Shown here in pieces: positions 8,322 through 18,504 of a DNA stretch of 64,000 nucleotides (its first letter is position 1; the number at the start of each line of letters is the position of its first letter). Location: the NCBI RefSeq assembly GCF_000378245.1, contig NZ_KB899510.1:34642-98641 (forward strand), written 5' to 3'. The notes below the pieces were generated by a model. The model had not been told where the DNA came from. It saw nothing but the letters and a program-made list of their open reading frames with translations, and did no database searches. Source of the DNA: Aromatoleum toluclasticum ATCC 700605. Lineage in GTDB: Bacteria; Pseudomonadota; Gammaproteobacteria; Burkholderiales; Rhodocyclaceae. The position numbers were made by a program, and so were the translations under genes.

Positions 8322-9563
8322 ATGAAAGTCAGCAGTGAGGTGAGGGAACTCCTCGCCAACCGACGCAAGGGGCACAGCCTCGATGCGCAGTTCTACACCA
8401 GCCAGGAAATCTTCGACCTGGACATGGAAGCCATCTTCGGCCAGCACTGGATCTACGTCGGGGTCGAACCCGACGTCCCCGAGCCGGGCGACTACTTCAC
8501 GGTCAAGCTCGGACGCGCCTCGGTCGTCGTGCTGCGCAACGACGACATGGAGCTGCGCGCCTTTCACAACGTCTGCCGCCATCGTGGCGCGCAGCTGTGC
8601 AACGCGCACAAGGGCAGCGTCGGCAACCTCGTGTGTCCCTACCACCAATGGACCTACGACCTGTCGGGCAAGCTGATCTACGCCGAGCATATGGGCGAGG
8701 ACTTCGACCCGTCCGGCCGCGGCCTCAAGCGCGTGCATGTCGAGAGCGTCGCGGGACTCATCTTCGTGTGCCTGGCCGAGAATCCGCCGCAGGACTTCAG
8801 CCGGATGCGCGAAACGATGTCGCGCTACATCGGGCCGCACCAGCTCTTCGAATGCAAGATCGCGGTGCAGGACGAGATCGTCGAGGCCGGCAACTGGAAG
8901 CTGGTCATGGAGAACAACCGCGAGTGCTACCACTGCGTGAGCAATCACCCGGAACTCACGATCTCCCTCTACGAATACGGTTTCGGCTATCAGCCTTCCC
9001 CGTCGAACGTCGAACAGGTCCAGGCCTTCCGCGACCTGATCGAGCGTGAGCACGCCCGCTGGGAAGCCGCGGGACTCCAGTCGGCGGAAATCGACGAACT
9101 GGATAGCCGTGTCACGGGTTTCCGCACGCAGCGCCTGCCGCTGGACAAGGCCGGCGAATCCCAGACGATGGACGCCAAGGTCGCCTGCCATAAGCTGCTC
9201 GGCAAATTCGACCAGCGCAACCTCGGCGGCCTGTCGTTCTGGACCCAGCCGAACTCCTGGCACCACTTCATGAGCGACCACATCGTGACCTTCACGGTGC
9301 TGCCGATCGGCCCCGATCAGACGCTGGTGCGCACGAAGTGGCTGGTGCACAAGGACGCCGTGGAAGGGCGCGACTACGATCCCGCCAAGCTCACCGCGGT
9401 GTGGCGCGCGACCAACCAGCAGGACCGCGAACTGGTCGAGATGTCCCAGCGCGGCGTCGCCGATCCGGCCTACGAACCGGGCCCCTATTCGCCCTACACG
9501 GAGGAGCTGGTCGAGAAGTTCGCCAACTGGTACGTGGGGCGCCTTCAGGCCGCCGCGGAGTAA
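8322..9563 (+). CDS. gbcA: Glycine betaine monooxygenase, Rieske oxygenase subunit
   Basis: A 413-residue Rieske non-heme iron oxygenase. It removes one methyl group from glycine betaine with O2 and reducing power from GbcB, giving dimethylglycine and formaldehyde. The Rieske [2Fe-2S] ligands are in CRHRGAQLC (~85-93) and CPYHQW (~104-109). The catalytic iron site is shown by ENNRECYHCVSNH (~197-209), supplying two histidines, with a later acidic ligand. The start at 8322 has a strong GGAGGAGG site at 8309-8316; an in-frame start at 8238 lacks one. It stands before gbcB as in Pseudomonas aeruginosa. O2 dependence means it works only aerobically. Confidence 0.93.
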   Translation: MKVSSEVRELLANRRKGHSLDAQFYTSQEIFDLDMEAIFGQHWIYVGVEPDVPEPGDYFTVKLGRASVVVLRNDDMELRAFHNVCRHRGAQLCNAHKGSVGNLVCPYHQWTYDLSGKLIYAEHMGEDFDPSGRGLKRVHVESVAGLIFVCLAENPPQDFSRMRETMSRYIGPHQLFECKIAVQDEIVEAGNWKLVMENNRECYHCVSNHPELTISLYEYGFGYQPSPSNVEQVQAFRDLIEREHARWEAAGLQSAEIDELDSRVTGFRTQRLPLDKAGESQTMDAKVACHKLLGKFDQRNLGGLSFWTQPNSWHHFMSDHIVTFTVLPIGPDQTLVRTKWLVHKDAVEGRDYDPAKLTAVWRATNQQDRELVEMSQRGVADPAYEPGPYSPYTEELVEKFANWYVGRLQAAAE

Positions 9564-9572
9564 ACGACGCGA

Positions 9573-9683
9573 GCCGGGACGTGCCGTTCGGCTGTCCCGG
9601 CCCGAAGTGAGGCGGAAGGACAGCATCGGCTCCCCGTCCGCCATTCACAGCAAGTCGCCGCGCCGGCGTTCCCTACGCCGGCG
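9573..9683 (+). promoter_or_regulatory. Two stem-loops in the gbcA-gbcB gap
   Basis: Hairpin one pairs GCCGGGAC (9573-9580) with GTCCCGGC (9594-9601); hairpin two pairs CGCCGGCG (9661-9668) with CGCCGGCG (9676-9683). Neither has a T tract. They may protect or terminate part of the gbcA message so that oxygenase exceeds reductase. This is inferred. Confidence 0.45.
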
Positions 9684-9712
9684 GGGCCTGGAATCCCGAG
9701 GAAGTATTCAGC

Positions 9713-10819
9713 ATGAACGGACCGATTACTCGTGATGTATGGCAGCTCGTGCCGCCCCTGTGGAACGCCGAGGAGGATGACCTCCTGCTCTGCTGCCAAG
9801 TCCGCCAGGAAACGCACGACGTCAAAAGCTTCATCCTTCGTCCCCGGACGCCCGGCCTGGTCCGCTTCCTGCCGGGGCAGTTCCTCACGCTGGAACTGGA
9901 AATCGACGGCGAGACGGTCAATCGGTGCTACACGATCTCGTCTTCCCCGACCCGTCCGGACACCCTGTCGATCACCGTCAAGCGCGTGCCCGGCGGCCTC
10001 GTCTCCAATTGGCTGCACGACAATTTCACCGCAGGCATGAGCCTGCGCGCGCTGGGGCCGAGCGGCGAGTTCGCATGCGCATTGCATCCGGCGGCGAAGT
10101 ACCTGTTCCTCTCCGGCGGCTCGGGGGTCACGCCGCTGATGTCCATGTCGCGCAGTTTCCACGACCTGGGCGAGGATCGGGATGTTGTCTTCGTGCATAG
10201 CGCACGCACGCCGGCGGACATCATCTTCCGGCGGGAGTTGAGCCTGCTGGCCACCAATCAGCCGGGCTTCCGCACGGCCTTCGTGTGCGAAGGGCGGGGC
10301 AGCGAGGCCGATTGGTCTTCGCCGACCGGCTACCTCGACCTCTCGCTGCTCAAGCGAATCGCTCCCGACTTCGCCGAGCGCGAGATCTTCTGCTGCGGAC
10401 CGGAGCCTTACATGGCCGCCGTCCGGGCCTTGCTGGCCGAGGGTGGCTTCGACATGAAGCACTATCACGAGGAAAGCTTCAGCTTCGCCGAAACGCCCAA
10501 CGATCAGGAAAGCGAGGACGCCGGCGAGGCAAACGATACAAGCGCTGCCGACGCAGTCGGTTTCACCGTCGAGTTCGCGAAAAGCGGCCGTACAGTGGTT
10601 TGTGCGCCTGGACAGAAGCTGCTCGACGCAGCGCGCGCGGCGGGCCTGCGGCTGCCATCGTCGTGCGCCAAGGGCGTGTGCGGCACCTGCAAGTCGCGCC
10701 TCGTTTCCGGCGAGGTGGACATGGTCCATGGCGGGGGCATCCGCCAACGCGAGATCGATCAGGGCTTGATCCTTCCCTGCTGCAGCACGCCGCGGAGCGA
10801 CCTCGTTATCGAGCGATAA
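9713..10819 (+). CDS. gbcB: Glycine betaine monooxygenase, ferredoxin/flavin reductase subunit
   Basis: A 368-residue electron-transfer partner of GbcA. The N-terminal FAD domain contains RCYTISSSP (~71-79), then a NAD(P)H-binding domain with LSGGSGVTPLMSM, and a C-terminal plant-type [2Fe-2S] ferredoxin with CAKGVCGTC (~318-326) and a last cysteine in LPCCSTP (~355). This FNR-ferredoxin order matches GbcB and hybrid-cluster-type reductases. It passes electrons from NAD(P)H to the Rieske centre. A relative of its ferredoxin end survives as a fragment at 31037-31117. Confidence 0.92.
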   Translation: MNGPITRDVWQLVPPLWNAEEDDLLLCCQVRQETHDVKSFILRPRTPGLVRFLPGQFLTLELEIDGETVNRCYTISSSPTRPDTLSITVKRVPGGLVSNWLHDNFTAGMSLRALGPSGEFACALHPAAKYLFLSGGSGVTPLMSMSRSFHDLGEDRDVVFVHSARTPADIIFRRELSLLATNQPGFRTAFVCEGRGSEADWSSPTGYLDLSLLKRIAPDFAEREIFCCGPEPYMAAVRALLAEGGFDMKHYHEESFSFAETPNDQESEDAGEANDTSAADAVGFTVEFAKSGRTVVCAPGQKLLDAARAAGLRLPSSCAKGVCGTCKSRLVSGEVDMVHGGGIRQREIDQGLILPCCSTPRSDLVIER

Positions 10820-11456
10820 CGGCAGCTCGCACCTTCGCTGCACGCAATTTGTCGATGCTTACCCGAGCCACTTCCGGTTCGGTAGGTCGGGGCTCGCGCC
10901 CACGGGCAGGCATTCATTCGGGTCAGGAACTTCGGGCGGTCCGTGCCTTCAAAGCAGGGTGTTGCCCTTATGAGCGGCCGCGAATCGGCGAAATCGAATC
11001 ATGGTCAAGAGATCAATCGTTGGAGCGCGTCGGAAGTCTTTCCGATGTTCCTCACCCTGGTCGCAGACGGTGCCGTGACTCGCGTGATACCGGATCATCT
11101 GGGCGCGATGGCGCGCACTTCTGAGCAGTTTTTCCGGGATTGCCCCGGATACTCCTTGAAAGTGGCGTTGGATTTCCTATCCTCAGGACCATAGTCATAG
11201 CTCTATGGCCAACGTAAGCCTATGGTCGCTACTCGCAGTTGATCCAGTCGTTAATTCGTACTTTCGAGCCTGGAAGTACAGGGTTTTCACATCAACTTGC
11301 CGGGCACTGGATTACTGCGATTGGTTCGAACACCGGGAACCTTCTCACAAGCGTGGTCGATGCGGCTCGCAGGCTCGCCACATCCTGCATGCTGCGGGTT
11401 CTTTGGACGAATCACTGGAGCAGATCAATAGCCTGAACGATCAGGGGTGAGAGTAG
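10820..11456. other. Gene-poor junction between gbcB and the nuo block
   Basis: These 637 bases hold no open frame with a recognisable product. Base composition changes across the stretch from the GC-rich betaine region to the more AT-rich nuo block, and this is where the left boundary of an acquired segment would lie. The promoter of the nuo operon is presumably in the last 200 bases. I saw no transposase, tRNA or clear terminal repeat. Confidence 0.5.
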
Positions 11457-11819
11457 ATGTTATCGGACTATTTCCCTGTTTTTCTGATGGCCGGGGTGGT
11501 TACCCTGCTGGGGCTATTTATCCTGAAAATATCGTCGCTCCTTCGACCCGCCAACCCCTATCCTGCAAAAAACCAGCCCTATGAGTGTGGCGTCGATCCC
11601 GTTGGCGATGCCTCGGTGGGGCAAGTCAAGATCCACTATTTTGTCATTGCCATTGCCTTCATTATCTTCGATGTCGAGACGCTGTACTTGTTTCCGTGGG
11701 CCGTGGTGCTGACGGATATTGGCCTGTTCGGTTATATCGAAATGTTTGTCTTTATCTTTCTGCTTTTGGTTGGCTTTATCTATGCGTGGGCGACTGGGGC
11801 ACTGGAATGGCAAATCTAG
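11457..11819 (+). CDS. nuoA: NADH-quinone oxidoreductase subunit A
   Basis: A 120-residue, three-helix membrane subunit of complex I. It shows the family hallmark [15 protein letters not shown] and a downstream [15 protein letters not shown] segment whose acidic residues are near the quinone channel. It opens a 14-gene operon in canonical A-to-N order. It overlaps nuoB by 13 bp, with nuoB starting at 11807. Confidence 0.95.
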   Translation: MLSDYFPVFLMAGVVTLLGLFILKISSLLRPANPYPAKNQPYECGVDPVGDASVGQVKIHYFVIAIAFIIFDVETLYLFPWAVVLTDIGLFGYIEMFVFIFLLLVGFIYAWATGALEWQI

Positions 11820-12316
11820 AGAACCGTTTTTCCAATAATGTATTTTTCGGCACCGTTAATTCCCTCATTAACTGGAGCCGTAGTTCGGCGCTGTGGCCCG
11901 AGACTTTCGGAATTGCCTGCTGCGCCATCGAGATGATCTCGGCCGGTTGTGCACGTTATGACCTGGACCGCCTGGGCGTAGTGTTTCGTCCTTCACCCCG
12001 GCAATCCGACGTAATGATCATCGCCGGCACCGTGACCAAGAAATTCGCCCCGATCGTCCGCTTGCTCTATGACCAGATGACCGAACCCCGTTGGGTCATT
12101 GCCATGGGTACCTGTGCCATCTCCGGTGGTGTCTATAACACCTATGCGGTGGTCCAGGGTTCAGAGCGCATCGTGCCGGTGGATGTCCACGTCCCGGGTT
12201 GCCCCCCCCGGCCGGATGCACTGATTCATGGCATCTTGATGCTGCAGGAGAAGATCAAGAAGCAACATGTACAACGCAGAAAAGACCCGCAAGAAACAGG
12301 GAAGGTATCGCCATGA
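11807..12316 (+). CDS. nuoB: NADH-quinone oxidoreductase subunit B
   Basis: A 169-residue peripheral-arm subunit that holds the terminal [4Fe-4S] cluster N2. The ligands are visible as tandem cysteines in GIACCAIEM, a cysteine in MGTCAISGG and one in VPGCPPRPD. The start chosen, MANLENRF, fits the family and overlaps the nuoA end. Its C-terminal tail is basic. It passes electrons to quinone together with NuoD. Confidence 0.95.
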   Translation: MANLENRFSNNVFFGTVNSLINWSRSSALWPETFGIACCAIEMISAGCARYDLDRLGVVFRPSPRQSDVMIIAGTVTKKFAPIVRLLYDQMTEPRWVIAMGTCAISGGVYNTYAVVQGSERIVPVDVHVPGCPPRPDALIHGILMLQEKIKKQHVQRRKDPQETGKVSP

Positions 12317-12825
12317 GCAACCACCCGCTGCGCGAACTGCTTCAACGGGAGTCGATACAGCAGCACTGCGAGTCGGTGTATGAAACCTTCGGGATGCTTA
12401 CTTTGACGGTAAGCAAGGAGAACCTGCTGGCCCTCTGCCATTTGCTGAAACACGATAGCGCTCTGCAGTTTAATTTCCTCTCCGATATCTGCGGTGTCGA
12501 TCATTATCCCCAACGCCCGCGCTTCGAGACCGTCTATCACCTCTATTCGATACCGTTCAAATATCGTTTGCGGCTCAAATGCCGCTTTGAGCTGGATGAG
12601 TTTCCCCCGTCGGTGGTGCCGGTGTGGCAGACCGCCAACTGGCATGAGCGGGAGGCCTATGACATGTACGGGATTGCGTTTGTCGGGCACCCGGATCTAC
12701 GACGTATTTATATGTGGGAAGGCTATGACGGATACCCGATGAGAAAGGACTATCCATTGCGTGGCTACGCTGACCACTACAACCCGTTTGGCGAGGCGCG
12801 TAGCGAAAAATCAGAGGGGGCGTGA
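12313..12825 (+). CDS. nuoC: NADH-quinone oxidoreductase subunit C
   Basis: A 170-residue 30-kDa subunit homologue with the C-terminal signature [12 protein letters not shown] followed by [20 protein letters not shown]. It is separate from NuoD here, unlike the fused NuoCD of Escherichia coli. Its ATG overlaps the nuoB stop (ATGA), so the two are coupled. Confidence 0.95.
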   Translation: MSNHPLRELLQRESIQQHCESVYETFGMLTLTVSKENLLALCHLLKHDSALQFNFLSDICGVDHYPQRPRFETVYHLYSIPFKYRLRLKCRFELDEFPPSVVPVWQTANWHEREAYDMYGIAFVGHPDLRRIYMWEGYDGYPMRKDYPLRGYADHYNPFGEARSEKSEGA

Positions 12826-12835
12826 CGGTGGCCTT

Positions 12836-14050
12836 ATGACCGACATCAGTCTGTTAAGCAAGGGCGAAGCGGGTCAGAAACTGACCAAAGAGCTGTTGCT
12901 CAACCTCGGACCGCAACACCCCAGCACGCATGGCGTCCTGCGCATCATGCTGGAGTTGGACGGGGAAGAGATTCGCGGGGTGGATACCATCATCGGCTAC
13001 CTGCATCGCGGCACTGAAAAACTCGCCGAAAACTTTACCTATACCCAGATCATTCCCCTGACCGACCGGCTGGACTATCTCTGTGCGCCCTCGAACAACC
13101 TGGCCTATGTATTGGCAGTGGAGCGCCTGCTGGGGATCAAGGCCCCCGAGCGTGCCCAGTATATTCGCGTCATGATGGCCGAGATGGCCCGTATCTCCGG
13201 TCATCTGCTGATCAGCGGCGCGCTGCCGATGGATCTGGGGGCCATGACCACCTTGCTCTATGTGATGCGCGAACGCGAGATGATCATGGATCTGATGGAG
13301 ATGATCACCGGCGCGCGCATGCACACTTCATTCTGTCGGGTCGGCGGGGTGCGCGAGGATCTGCCTGATGGATTCGAGCCGCGTTGCCGCGAGTTCTGTC
13401 ACGTGATGAAGCAGCGCATTGACGATTACGAGCGCCTGATTGCAGAAAATCGTATCTTCCTCAAACGCACCCGGGATATTGGCAAGATCAGTGGCGAACA
13501 AGCCATCGATTGGGGCTTGAGCGGGCCCTGCCTGCGTGCCTCGGGGGTTAACTGGGATATGCGGCGCGATAACCCCTATGAGATCTACGACCGGCTCTCG
13601 TTCGAGGTGATCGTGCGTGAAAACGGTGACTGCTACGACCGTTGGAAGTGCCGCATGGACGAGATGCGCGAGAGTGTAAAACTGATCGAGCAGTGCCTGG
13701 ATCAGATGCCACCGGGGCCGGTGGCCGTGGCGATGCCCGATATTGCCTTTCCGCTCAACAAGATCACGGTGAAGTCGTCCATGGAAGCGATGATTCATCA
13801 CTTCGACGTCTCCGCCTATGGTTTCCCGGTGCCCAAGGGCGAGGCCTATGTCAGCATCGAAGCGCCGAAGGGCGAGTTGGGCTTTTACATCATCAGCGAC
13901 GGTAGCCCCAAGCCTTTACGGATGAAGGTCAGAGCCCCTTCTTTCATCAATCTGCAGGCGCTTGCCGTGCTGGCCAGGGGGTGTTACCTGGCCGATGTGA
14001 TTGCCATTATCGGCAGTCTGGACCCGGTGATTGCCGAGGTCGACAAGTAA
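12836..14050 (+). CDS. nuoD: NADH-quinone oxidoreductase subunit D
   Basis: A 404-residue 49-kDa subunit homologue that forms the quinone site with NuoB. It contains LGPQHPSTHGVLR near residues 24-36 and GYLHRGTEKL shortly after. The start at 12836 (MTDISLL) gives a normal family length. The Arg of HGVLR (residue 36) is the probable counterpart of the arginine methylated by NDUFAF7 in mitochondrial NDUFS2, which is notable because a MidA/NDUFAF7-like gene lies at the end of this block. Confidence 0.95.
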   Translation: MTDISLLSKGEAGQKLTKELLLNLGPQHPSTHGVLRIMLELDGEEIRGVDTIIGYLHRGTEKLAENFTYTQIIPLTDRLDYLCAPSNNLAYVLAVERLLGIKAPERAQYIRVMMAEMARISGHLLISGALPMDLGAMTTLLYVMREREMIMDLMEMITGARMHTSFCRVGGVREDLPDGFEPRCREFCHVMKQRIDDYERLIAENRIFLKRTRDIGKISGEQAIDWGLSGPCLRASGVNWDMRRDNPYEIYDRLSFEVIVRENGDCYDRWKCRMDEMRESVKLIEQCLDQMPPGPVAVAMPDIAFPLNKITVKSSMEAMIHHFDVSAYGFPVPKGEAYVSIEAPKGELGFYIISDGSPKPLRMKVRAPSFINLQALAVLARGCYLADVIAIIGSLDPVIAEVDK

Positions 14051-14093
14051 TTCCGACGAACCAGCGGGTTGCGCAATTCACGAGAAAAAAGTG

Positions 14094-14600
14094 ATGAAGG
14101 ACCAGACCCTGAAGCAGCAGATCACCGAGATGGCTACACGCTATCCGGCCGCCCGGTCGGCGGTGATGCCGGCCCTGCATCTGGCCCAGGCCCACTATGG
14201 TTATCTGACGCAAGATGCCATGGCCGAGGTGGCCGAGTATCTGCACCTGCCGCGGGTGGCGGTGCTGGAAATCGCCACCTTCTACAGTCTGTTTCACACC
14301 CGGCCGGTGGGTAAATACCACCTGCAACTCTGTACCAATCTCAGCTGCATGTTGTTGGGCGCAGAGCGGCTGCAGCGACAGCTGGAACAGCAGCTGGATA
14401 TCCGTTGTGGCGAGACCACCGCCGACGGACGTTTTACCCTGACCGCGGTGGAGTGCCTGGGGGCCTGTGAAATGGCGCCGGTAATGCAACTCAACGATGA
14501 CTACTGCGGTCATCTGAATGAGCAGCGCCTGGCAGAGATGCTGCAAACACTACAAGAGGAAGCAAACCGCAAGCCGGAAAACGGACCACCGAGCAGTTGA
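14094..14600 (+). CDS. nuoE: NADH-quinone oxidoreductase subunit E
   Basis: A 168-residue 24-kDa subunit homologue with a thioredoxin-like fold and [2Fe-2S] cluster N1a. Ligands are visible in LCTNLSCML and in the later ECLGACEMAP. It works with NuoF and NuoG in the NADH-oxidising module, so this complex is a full NADH-dependent enzyme and not a truncated 11-subunit form. The start at 14094 is preceded closely by an in-frame GTG, which is an alternative. Confidence 0.93.
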   Translation: MKDQTLKQQITEMATRYPAARSAVMPALHLAQAHYGYLTQDAMAEVAEYLHLPRVAVLEIATFYSLFHTRPVGKYHLQLCTNLSCMLLGAERLQRQLEQQLDIRCGETTADGRFTLTAVECLGACEMAPVMQLNDDYCGHLNEQRLAEMLQTLQEEANRKPENGPPSS

Positions 14601-14629
14601 TCAAACAGTCTGCCAATGGAGAGCCCGAG

Positions 14630-15892
14630 ATGTACGAGCAGGTACTCTTGCTGGAGAAGCGCGATTCTGAGTACCAGGATCTTGCAGGCTATCGTTCGGT
14701 GGGCGGTTATTCGGCACTGAGCAGCACCCTGCGTGACTCCACTCCCGAGCAGTTGATCGATCTGGTGAAAGAGGCCAAATTGCGTGGCCGGGGCGGGGCG
14801 GGTTTTCCCACCGGGTTGAAGTGGTCCTTTGTGCCGAAGGGTAGCGCGTCTGCCAAATGGCTCCTGTGCAATGCCGATGAGGGTGAGCCGGGCACCTTCA
14901 AGGACCGGATCATCATGGAACAGACGCCCCATCTGTTGCTTGAAGGGATGATTCTGGCCGCCTATGCCATTGGCGCGGCCAAGGCCTATATCTACATCAG
15001 GGGAGAATACGTCACCGCGATCAGGCGCTTGGAGCGGGAGATTCAGGCCTGTCGGCAGGCCGGTCTGCTGGGCAAGAACATCCTCGGTTCCGGGTTTGAT
15101 CTTGATATCTATCTGCACCGTGGTGCCGGTGCCTACATCTGTGGCGAGGAGACGGCGCTGATCGAATCCCTGGAGGGAAACCGCGGCCAACCCCGCTTCA
15201 AACCACCATTTCCCGCCGTCTCCGGCTTCTATAAGGGACCGACAGTGGTCAACAATGTCGAAACCCTGGCCTGTGTTCCGCCCATTGTGCAACGCGGTGC
15301 CGACTGGTTTCGCTCCATCGGTAGCGAGAAATGTCCCGGTCCCAAGCTCTATTGCCTCAGTGGGCATGTAAAACGCCCCGGCCTGTATGAACTGCCCATG
15401 GGCATCTCGCTGCGGGAGCTGGTAGAACAGCACGCCGGTGGCACGCACTCGGGGAAAAAGATCAAGGCGGTCATTCCGGGGGGGATCTCCGCCGCCCTGT
15501 TACCCGAACCGGCGCTGGACATTGCCATGGACTTCGATGCCTTGTCGGCCGCAGGCACCATGTTGGGCTCGGCTGGGGTGATCGTGATGGATGAGAGTAC
15601 CTGCATGGTTCAGGTGGCGCACCGCATCATCGAGTTTTTCCATCATGAATCCTGTGGAAAGTGCACCCCCTGCCGGGAAGGATTGGCCTGGGTCGAGCAG
15701 ATGCTTAGACGCATTAAGGACGGCGAGGCAAAGTCGGGTGAGCTGGAATCGATGGAACGGATATATGGAAATATCGAGGGCAACACCTTCTGTCTACTGG
15801 GTGATGGGGCGGTGATGGCACTGCGTGGGGTGGTGAAAAATTTTCGCCACGAGTTTATCGAACGAATACAGCAGGGTGGCCGGGCCGCATAG
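14630..15892 (+). CDS. nuoF: NADH-quinone oxidoreductase subunit F
   Basis: A 420-residue 51-kDa subunit homologue that oxidises NADH. GRGGAGFPTGLKW belongs to the FMN/NADH site and ESCGKCTPCREG gives three ligands of [4Fe-4S] cluster N3, with the fourth further on in NTFCLLGD. The start at 14630 has a GGAGAG site. It lies between nuoE and nuoG as in other complex I operons. Confidence 0.95.
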   Translation: MYEQVLLLEKRDSEYQDLAGYRSVGGYSALSSTLRDSTPEQLIDLVKEAKLRGRGGAGFPTGLKWSFVPKGSASAKWLLCNADEGEPGTFKDRIIMEQTPHLLLEGMILAAYAIGAAKAYIYIRGEYVTAIRRLEREIQACRQAGLLGKNILGSGFDLDIYLHRGAGAYICGEETALIESLEGNRGQPRFKPPFPAVSGFYKGPTVVNNVETLACVPPIVQRGADWFRSIGSEKCPGPKLYCLSGHVKRPGLYELPMGISLRELVEQHAGGTHSGKKIKAVIPGGISAALLPEPALDIAMDFDALSAAGTMLGSAGVIVMDESTCMVQVAHRIIEFFHHESCGKCTPCREGLAWVEQMLRRIKDGEAKSGELESMERIYGNIEGNTFCLLGDGAVMALRGVVKNFRHEFIERIQQGGRAA

Positions 15893-15948
15893 TGGTATGT
15901 GTCTGATGCGGCGATTCGATGGGATATTTGGGATCGGATACGAGAGCG

Positions 15949-18504
15949 ATGGTCAAGATTTCTATCGACGGACAATCAGCCGAATTTGAGGCCGGTACCA
16001 CCATCCTGGATGCCGCCCGTCAGATGCAGATCGTCATCCCGACCTTCTGTTATTACCCCGGGCTCAGCCCTTCAGGCTCTTGCCGCATGTGCCTGGTCGA
16101 GATTGAAGGACAGCGCCGCCTGCAGCCGGCCTGTATTACCGCCATTGCCGATGGCATGGCGGTACAGACAAAGTCAAATGCGGCAAAGCGGGCACTGGAA
16201 GGTAACCTGGAATTCTTCCTCTCAAGCCATCCGCTGGATTGCCCGGTTTGTGATAAGGCGGGTGAATGCGAATTGCAGGATCAGGTGATGGACCATGGCC
16301 CGCGGATGGGGGTATTCGTGGAACAAAAGCGTATCTTCAATAACCGGGATATGCCGCTCAATGATGTGATCATCTTCAATGCCAATCGTTGTATCCAGTG
16401 TGTGCGTTGTGTCCGCATGTGTGACGAGGTCGTCGGGGCCCATGTCCTGGGAGCGATCGAACGCGGCAACTACAGCCAGATCGCCGGCTTTGGCGATGAT
16501 CTGAAAAACTGCGATCAGTGCGGTAACTGTATCGAGGTCTGCCCGGTGGGGGCCTTGATGAATCGTCCCTACCGTTACAAGGCCCGGCCTTGGGATCTGC
16601 AGCGGGTGGATAGCGTCTGCCCCTTGTGCGGCACCGGCTGCCAGTTCACGGTCGAGTCGCGGGATGGCGCGCTGGTGCGGGTCCGCTCGCAACAGGCGCT
16701 GGGACTGAACAATGAGACCCTCTGTGCCCGGGGTCGCTTCGGTATCGATTTTGTCAATCACCCGGACCGCATCAAGAGCCCGATGCTGCGACAGGGTGAA
16801 GCGTTGGTGGCGGTTTCCTGGGACGAGGCGGCGGATTTTCTTAAACAGGCGTTTGCCGGAATGTTTGACCGGGGAAACCGGGTCGGGGGCCTGATCTCGC
16901 CACGCCTGGGCAATGAGGCGCAATTCCGCTTCCAGCAACTGATGCGCGGAGTCGTGCAGACCAACAATATTGATAGCTTCAGCCGTTGGTCCTATGCCGT
17001 GGACCGTGCCGACTCGCCGTATCCGGTTCTGCAGGATCTGCTCCGCAATCACTATAGCCGTCAGCCGCTCACCAGTCTGCTCAAAGGTGATCTGACCCTG
17101 CTCTACGGCTGCGATGTGGAAGATGAGAACCCGGTTTCGGATTATCTGATCCGCCGTAGCCTGACACGAACGGCAAACCGGCTCTATCTTATCTCACCCC
17201 GTCCGCTACGCCTCGAAGAGCATGCCGCCGCAGCAATCAACTGCATTCCCGGGGATGAGGGCTTGCTGCTGGCCTGGGCGCTGCACGGGATGCAGGCGCA
17301 GAGCGGCGATCCCGCATTGGGTAAGGCCCTGCCCGATGGCCCGCTTCCCGACTTGCCCACCGCAGCATGTCGGCGGTTTGTCGATCAACTGACCACCGGG
17401 CTTTTGGCCGCTGATGAGATCACCCTGCTTACGGGTACCGACCTGCTCAGAACGTCATCGGTGTTGTCCGGCCTACAGCTGCTGAACAACCTGACACAGG
17501 TGCTCAAAAAACTCGGCAAACAAGTTCATCTGCAATTTCTGCATGACCAGTGCAATCAGATGGGCAGTTGGGATCTGGGGGTTAGCCCGTATTGGTTACC
17601 CGGCGCAATCGCCCTGTCTGATACGGCGGGAAGAGCAGCCTGTGAGCGGCATTGGCGTATGACGCTGCCGGCGATGTCGGGTATGGATTTTAATCAAATG
17701 CTCGATAGTTGCATCGATGGTCAAATGGACTGCCTCTATCTGGTGGCAGAGGATCCGCTGGTCAGCACGCCGGATAGGGATCGCGTGGCAAACGCTTTGG
17801 ATAAGGTGAACTTGCTGATTGTGCAAGATGCCTTCATGACCGCCACGGCACAGCAAGCCGATCTGCTCTTGCCGGCCACCAGCTACGCCGAGACTGATGC
17901 CAGCTACACGAACAATGAGGGCCGGCTGCAGCAGGTGCGGGGGTTTTACCCGCAGCCCGAAGGCATAAAATCGGATTGTGAGATCTTTTGTTGGATGGCC
18001 AGCAGCCTGGGGGCTGAACTGGGCTCAAGCCGTCCTGAAGCGATTCGGCAGGAGATCGAACAGCAGCTGCCAGCTTATCAGGGCTTGATCGAGGAAGCCA
18101 ACGCCGGGGGCCGGTTTACCCGGGGCTTGACGACTGAACAAACCCCGGCGGTACTGGTGCGTCCCGTGTTGCCGCCGCGGATAAAACCGGCCGGCCTGCT
18201 GCTGATCACCGGCAACACCAGGACTCATGCCGGTTATTTGACCGAGCGATCCCCTACCTTGTGTCAAATATTGGCTGAACCCTATATCGAGCTCAATACC
18301 GATCAGGCAGCAACACTGGGTATCAGCGAGGGCCAACGACTGGAGGTGCAGGCTAACGGGTATGCGATAAGCGCCAACGCCCGACTCAATCCATCGCTGC
18401 AACCGGGTGTGGTCTTTGTACCTGGCCATTTCAGTAAGGTCGAGTTGAACCGTCTGTTCAAGGCTGGCGAGTACCCCTGTCCGGTCACGTTGAGGATTGC
18501 CTGA
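15949..18504 (+). CDS. nuoG: NADH-quinone oxidoreductase subunit G
   Basis: An 851-residue 75-kDa subunit homologue. From the N-terminus it has a [2Fe-2S] domain ([11 protein letters not shown]), the His-Cys3 site of N5 ([15 protein letters not shown]), two ferredoxin-type motifs ([11 protein letters not shown] and [12 protein letters not shown]), the extra N7 site (CPLCGTGC) and a long molybdopterin-oxidoreductase-like domain that is structural in complex I. The last ~100 residues resemble a molybdopterin dinucleotide-binding fold. The stop overlaps the nuoH start by one base. Confidence 0.94.
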   Translation: MVKISIDGQSAEFEAGTTILDAARQMQIVIPTFCYYPGLSPSGSCRMCLVEIEGQRRLQPACITAIADGMAVQTKSNAAKRALEGNLEFFLSSHPLDCPVCDKAGECELQDQVMDHGPRMGVFVEQKRIFNNRDMPLNDVIIFNANRCIQCVRCVRMCDEVVGAHVLGAIERGNYSQIAGFGDDLKNCDQCGNCIEVCPVGALMNRPYRYKARPWDLQRVDSVCPLCGTGCQFTVESRDGALVRVRSQQALGLNNETLCARGRFGIDFVNHPDRIKSPMLRQGEALVAVSWDEAADFLKQAFAGMFDRGNRVGGLISPRLGNEAQFRFQQLMRGVVQTNNIDSFSRWSYAVDRADSPYPVLQDLLRNHYSRQPLTSLLKGDLTLLYGCDVEDENPVSDYLIRRSLTRTANRLYLISPRPLRLEEHAAAAINCIPGDEGLLLAWALHGMQAQSGDPALGKALPDGPLPDLPTAACRRFVDQLTTGLLAADEITLLTGTDLLRTSSVLSGLQLLNNLTQVLKKLGKQVHLQFLHDQCNQMGSWDLGVSPYWLPGAIALSDTAGRAACERHWRMTLPAMSGMDFNQMLDSCIDGQMDCLYLVAEDPLVSTPDRDRVANALDKVNLLIVQDAFMTATAQQADLLLPATSYAETDASYTNNEGRLQQVRGFYPQPEGIKSDCEIFCWMASSLGAELGSSRPEAIRQEIEQQLPAYQGLIEEANAGGRFTRGLTTEQTPAVLVRPVLPPRIKPAGLLLITGNTRTHAGYLTERSPTLCQILAEPYIELNTDQAATLGISEGQRLEVQANGYAISANARLNPSLQPGVVFVPGHFSKVELNRLFKAGEYPCPVTLRIA

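Noticed and set aside
10943..11194. 83-codon frame in the gbcB-nuoA gap
   Set aside because: It has no ribosome site, no recognisable motif and lies across the composition change, so it is better treated as non-coding boundary DNA.
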